DNA of 7,045 nucleotides from Planctomycetota bacterium (GTDB taxonomy: Bacteria > Planctomycetota > Phycisphaerae > UBA1845). The stretch spans positions 1 through 7,045 of the forward strand of contig JADFMZ010000167.1 in NCBI GenBank assembly GCA_022563615.1. The letters run 5' to 3'. Position numbers and translations under genes: made by a program. How positions within the stretch are numbered: the first letter of the stretch is position 1; each line of letters begins with the position of its first letter. The notes beneath the pieces were generated by a model that was given only the letters and a program-made list of their open reading frames with translations, made no database searches and was not told the DNA's origin. This document shows positions 5,364 through 7,045 of this stretch, piece by piece.

Positions 5364-6722
5364 ATGATCCACATGGACGACCGGATGCTCGACACGCTTA
5401 GGAAACGCATCGCCGAATTGCCCAAGACGCCCGGCGTCTACCTGATGAAAGACGCCGAGGGGCGCGTGCTCTATGTCGGCAAGGCCAAGGATCTGCGATC
5501 GAGGGTCGGCAGCTATTTTCAGCCGTCGGCGGATCTGCTCAACACACGAGGCCCCGACATCTGCCGCATGATCGAGAAGGTCCGCGAAATCGACTTCCTC
5601 GAATGCGACACCGAGGTGGACGCCATCCTGAAGGAAAGCCGCCTCATCAAAGACATCCAGCCGCCGCACAACGCCATGCTCAAAGATGGCAAATCCTTCC
5701 CCTACCTCGAGATCACAACCGGTGACGACTTTCCAGCCGTGTACGTCACGCGCACGCCGCGCCTAAAGGGCAGCAAGCTCTACGGGCCCTTCACCTCCGC
5801 GTCGGCGATTCGAGATGCGGTCAACGCCTTGCAACGGGCGTTTAAGTTTCGCACCTGCGAGCTTGAGATTCACGAGGGAGACGACGCCCGGCGATTCTTC
5901 AGGCCATGCCTGTTGCACGCGATCGATCGATGCACAGCCCCCTGCGCCGCGCTGATACCCAAGCAAGAGTATCGCAAGGACATCGACCGCTTCAAGAGGT
6001 TTCTCAACAGCAAGGGCAGCGTTCTGGTCCGCCAGTTGACGCGAGAGATGGAATCAGCCTCGAAGGATCTTCGTTTTGAAGACGCCGCCAAGCTGCGCGA
6101 TCAGATCGCAGCCATCCAATCACTCAAGCTTTCCGGCGACGTGCAGGAAGATGTGCAACCCGAAGTCTTCTTCATCGATCCGAGCCGGGGGCTGGAACGA
6201 TTGGCGGACCTGCTAAACCTCGACGCCCCGCCCCGGTGCATGGAATGTATCGACATCGCCCACATCCAGGGAACGGATACGGTCGGTTCCCTGATTTGCT
6301 TTATTGACGGCCGGCCGTTCAAGAATGCCTACCGCCGCTTTCGCATCAGAACCGTCGAGGGCGTGGACGACTACGCAGCCGTGCGCGAGGTCATCATGCG
6401 CCGCTACCGCTACGCCGCCGAGGGGGAGGAGCTCTACCCGGACGTCATCCTGATCGACGGCGGTTTGGGTCAACTGCACGCCGGGCTCGAAGCGTTCAGC
6501 GACCTGGAGCTTCGCCCGCCCATGGTGATTTCATTGGCCAAGCGGGAAGAGGAGGTCTACATCCAGGCCAAAAGTGCGCCGGTTCGATTAGCTCGGAACA
6601 ACGCGGCGCTGCGTCTGTTGCAGCACATGCGCGACGAGGCCCACCGCTTCGCCCAGCATTACCACCACACGCTGCGCAAGAAGAAAACGTTCGACAAGGA
6701 GAAGCCCCCGCGCCGCCCATAG
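5364..6722 (+). CDS. uvrC: UvrC excinuclease subunit, short form lacking the C-terminal HhH domain
   Basis: Nuclease of UvrABC nucleotide-excision repair, which cuts the damaged strand on both sides of a lesion marked by UvrB. The product has 452 residues against about 550-620 in most bacteria. The N-terminal GIY-YIG nuclease (about 20-110) has PGVYLMKD, LYVGKAKDLRSR, Glu84 and Asn103. Cysteines 165, 182, 190 and 194 match the four that bind a 4Fe-4S cluster in Escherichia coli UvrC. The UVR motif that contacts UvrB is about 222-256. The RNase H-like 5'-incision domain keeps its catalytic set: Asp297 (ECIDIAH), Asp365 (ILIDGGLGQL) and His427 (RDEAHRFA). The protein ends 25 residues later with a basic tail, where the helix-hairpin-helix pair would follow. 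Downstream DNA has no room for the missing domain. Starts at 5373 and 5385 are also possible; none has a good ribosome-binding site. It is much longer than Cho, which has only the GIY-YIG half. Confidence 0.95.
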   Translation: MIHMDDRMLDTLRKRIAELPKTPGVYLMKDAEGRVLYVGKAKDLRSRVGSYFQPSADLLNTRGPDICRMIEKVREIDFLECDTEVDAILKESRLIKDIQPPHNAMLKDGKSFPYLEITTGDDFPAVYVTRTPRLKGSKLYGPFTSASAIRDAVNALQRAFKFRTCELEIHEGDDARRFFRPCLLHAIDRCTAPCAALIPKQEYRKDIDRFKRFLNSKGSVLVRQLTREMESASKDLRFEDAAKLRDQIAAIQSLKLSGDVQEDVQPEVFFIDPSRGLERLADLLNLDAPPRCMECIDIAHIQGTDTVGSLICFIDGRPFKNAYRRFRIRTVEGVDDYAAVREVIMRRYRYAAEGEELYPDVILIDGGLGQLHAGLEAFSDLELRPPMVISLAKREEEVYIQAKSAPVRLARNNAALRLLQHMRDEAHRFAQHYHHTLRKKKTFDKEKPPRRP

Positions 6723-6735
6723 CACGGCACCACGA

Positions 6736-7045
6736 TCAGACCAAAGACCGCCGACGCTCGGGCTTGGGAGTTACGCACATTGTATCGACGATGGTGCACA
6801 CGGATTCGATCACGCGGTCTTGTTGCTCTTCGGTTAATTGTGGGAAGAGTGGAAGCAGGAGCATTTGCTCGCTGAGTTGTTCACTGTTGGGCAGTAACAC
6901 ACCTGGGTAGGCGTCGGCGTAGCAGGGCTCCTGGTGAATGCAGGCGAGGCCTGCCTTGGCACCGATGCCTTTCTCGCGGAGTTGCGTTACGAGCGTATCG
7001 CCATGTTGCGGCGTAGCGCCGATGAGAGGCGGCATAAAGGTCTGG
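6736..7045 (-). CDS. DegT/DnrJ/EryC1/StrS-family aminotransferase, C-terminal fragment (5' end outside window)
   Basis: The last 103 or so residues of a PLP-dependent aminotransferase of the fold used for nucleotide-sugar amino groups and related polysaccharide or secondary-metabolite precursors. The frame is open to the right edge, so the ATG at 7035 is internal rather than the start. Recognisable C-terminal family features are a strand leading into LVTQLREKGIGAK, then IHQEPCY (the usual xHxxPxY element) and LPNSEQLSEQMLLLPLFPQL, which fits the conserved P-x-x-E...LPLfPxLt block, followed by a final helix EEQQDRVIESV. The catalytic lysine lies outside the window, so activity and exact substrate cannot be judged. 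The gene converges on uvrC with 13 bases between stops, leaving no room for a separate terminator. Confidence 0.8.
   Translation of the reverse strand, partial: QTFMPPLIGATPQHGDTLVTQLREKGIGAKAGLACIHQEPCYADAYPGVLLPNSEQLSEQMLLLPLFPQLTEEQQDRVIESVCTIVDTMCVTPKPERRRSLV

Noticed and set aside
5361..5366. TACAAT just at the uvrC start as a -10 element for a leaderless transcript.
   Set aside because: There is no acceptable -35 at 16-18 bases, and the hexamer overlaps the first start codon itself, so a match by chance is more likely.
4834..5669. Minus-strand frames of 263, 145 and 113 codons covering the repeats and the start of uvrC.
   Set aside because: They owe their length to the repeat sequence (recurring HACG- and SSGTP-like peptides) and to antisense uvrC. 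No start signal or family motif is present.

Overview
The window looks like part of a GC-rich chromosome from a diderm bacterium. It carries housekeeping and envelope genes, with no plasmid, phage or transposase gene in view. A member of the Planctomycetota is my best guess. It rests on the palindromic intergenic repeats (GCCACAGGCATG...CACTGCTCTTGAGCAGTG), which resemble repeats I associate with that phylum, and on the short UvrC. I could not check either point, so the placement is an inference of low to moderate confidence.

Layout. Bases 1-3515, all on the minus strand, encode a MacAB-type efflux or export system. In transcription order it has a periplasmic adaptor (2142-3515), an ABC ATPase (1189-1998), a possible 34-residue hydrophobic small protein (1088-1192) and a MacB/FtsX-type permease cut off by the left edge (1-1088). 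The ATPase stop overlaps the small ORF start (ATGA), and the small ORF stop overlaps the permease start (TGATG), so the last three frames look translationally coupled. No TolC-like outer-membrane gene is in view. Upstream, 197 bases away and also on the minus strand, is a complete alanine dehydrogenase gene (ald, 3713-4828) that probably starts at GTG. It has its own sigma70-like promoter at 4915-4943.

The 535-base gap 4829-5363 separates ald from the divergent uvrC. It holds the ald promoter and leader, followed by palindromic repeats: two 67-base-spaced direct copies, one partial inverted copy and a short fragment. All five differences between the two direct copies are in unpaired positions or keep base pairing as G-U wobbles in plus-strand RNA. 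This is the most interesting non-coding signal here.

uvrC (5364-6722, plus) encodes a nucleotide-excision-repair nuclease. Its GIY-YIG domain, cysteine cluster, UVR motif and RNase H-like domain are intact, but it ends where the usual C-terminal helix-hairpin-helix domain should begin. Thirteen bases further on, convergent on the minus strand, lies the C-terminal part of a DegT/DnrJ/EryC1/StrS-family aminotransferase gene that runs off the right edge.

The genes form separate functional units: efflux, alanine metabolism, DNA repair and probably sugar biosynthesis. I found no evidence of a defence system, CRISPR array or integrated element. The unusual points are the repeats, the shortened UvrC, the coupled small ORF and a possible frameshift site at the end of the adaptor gene.
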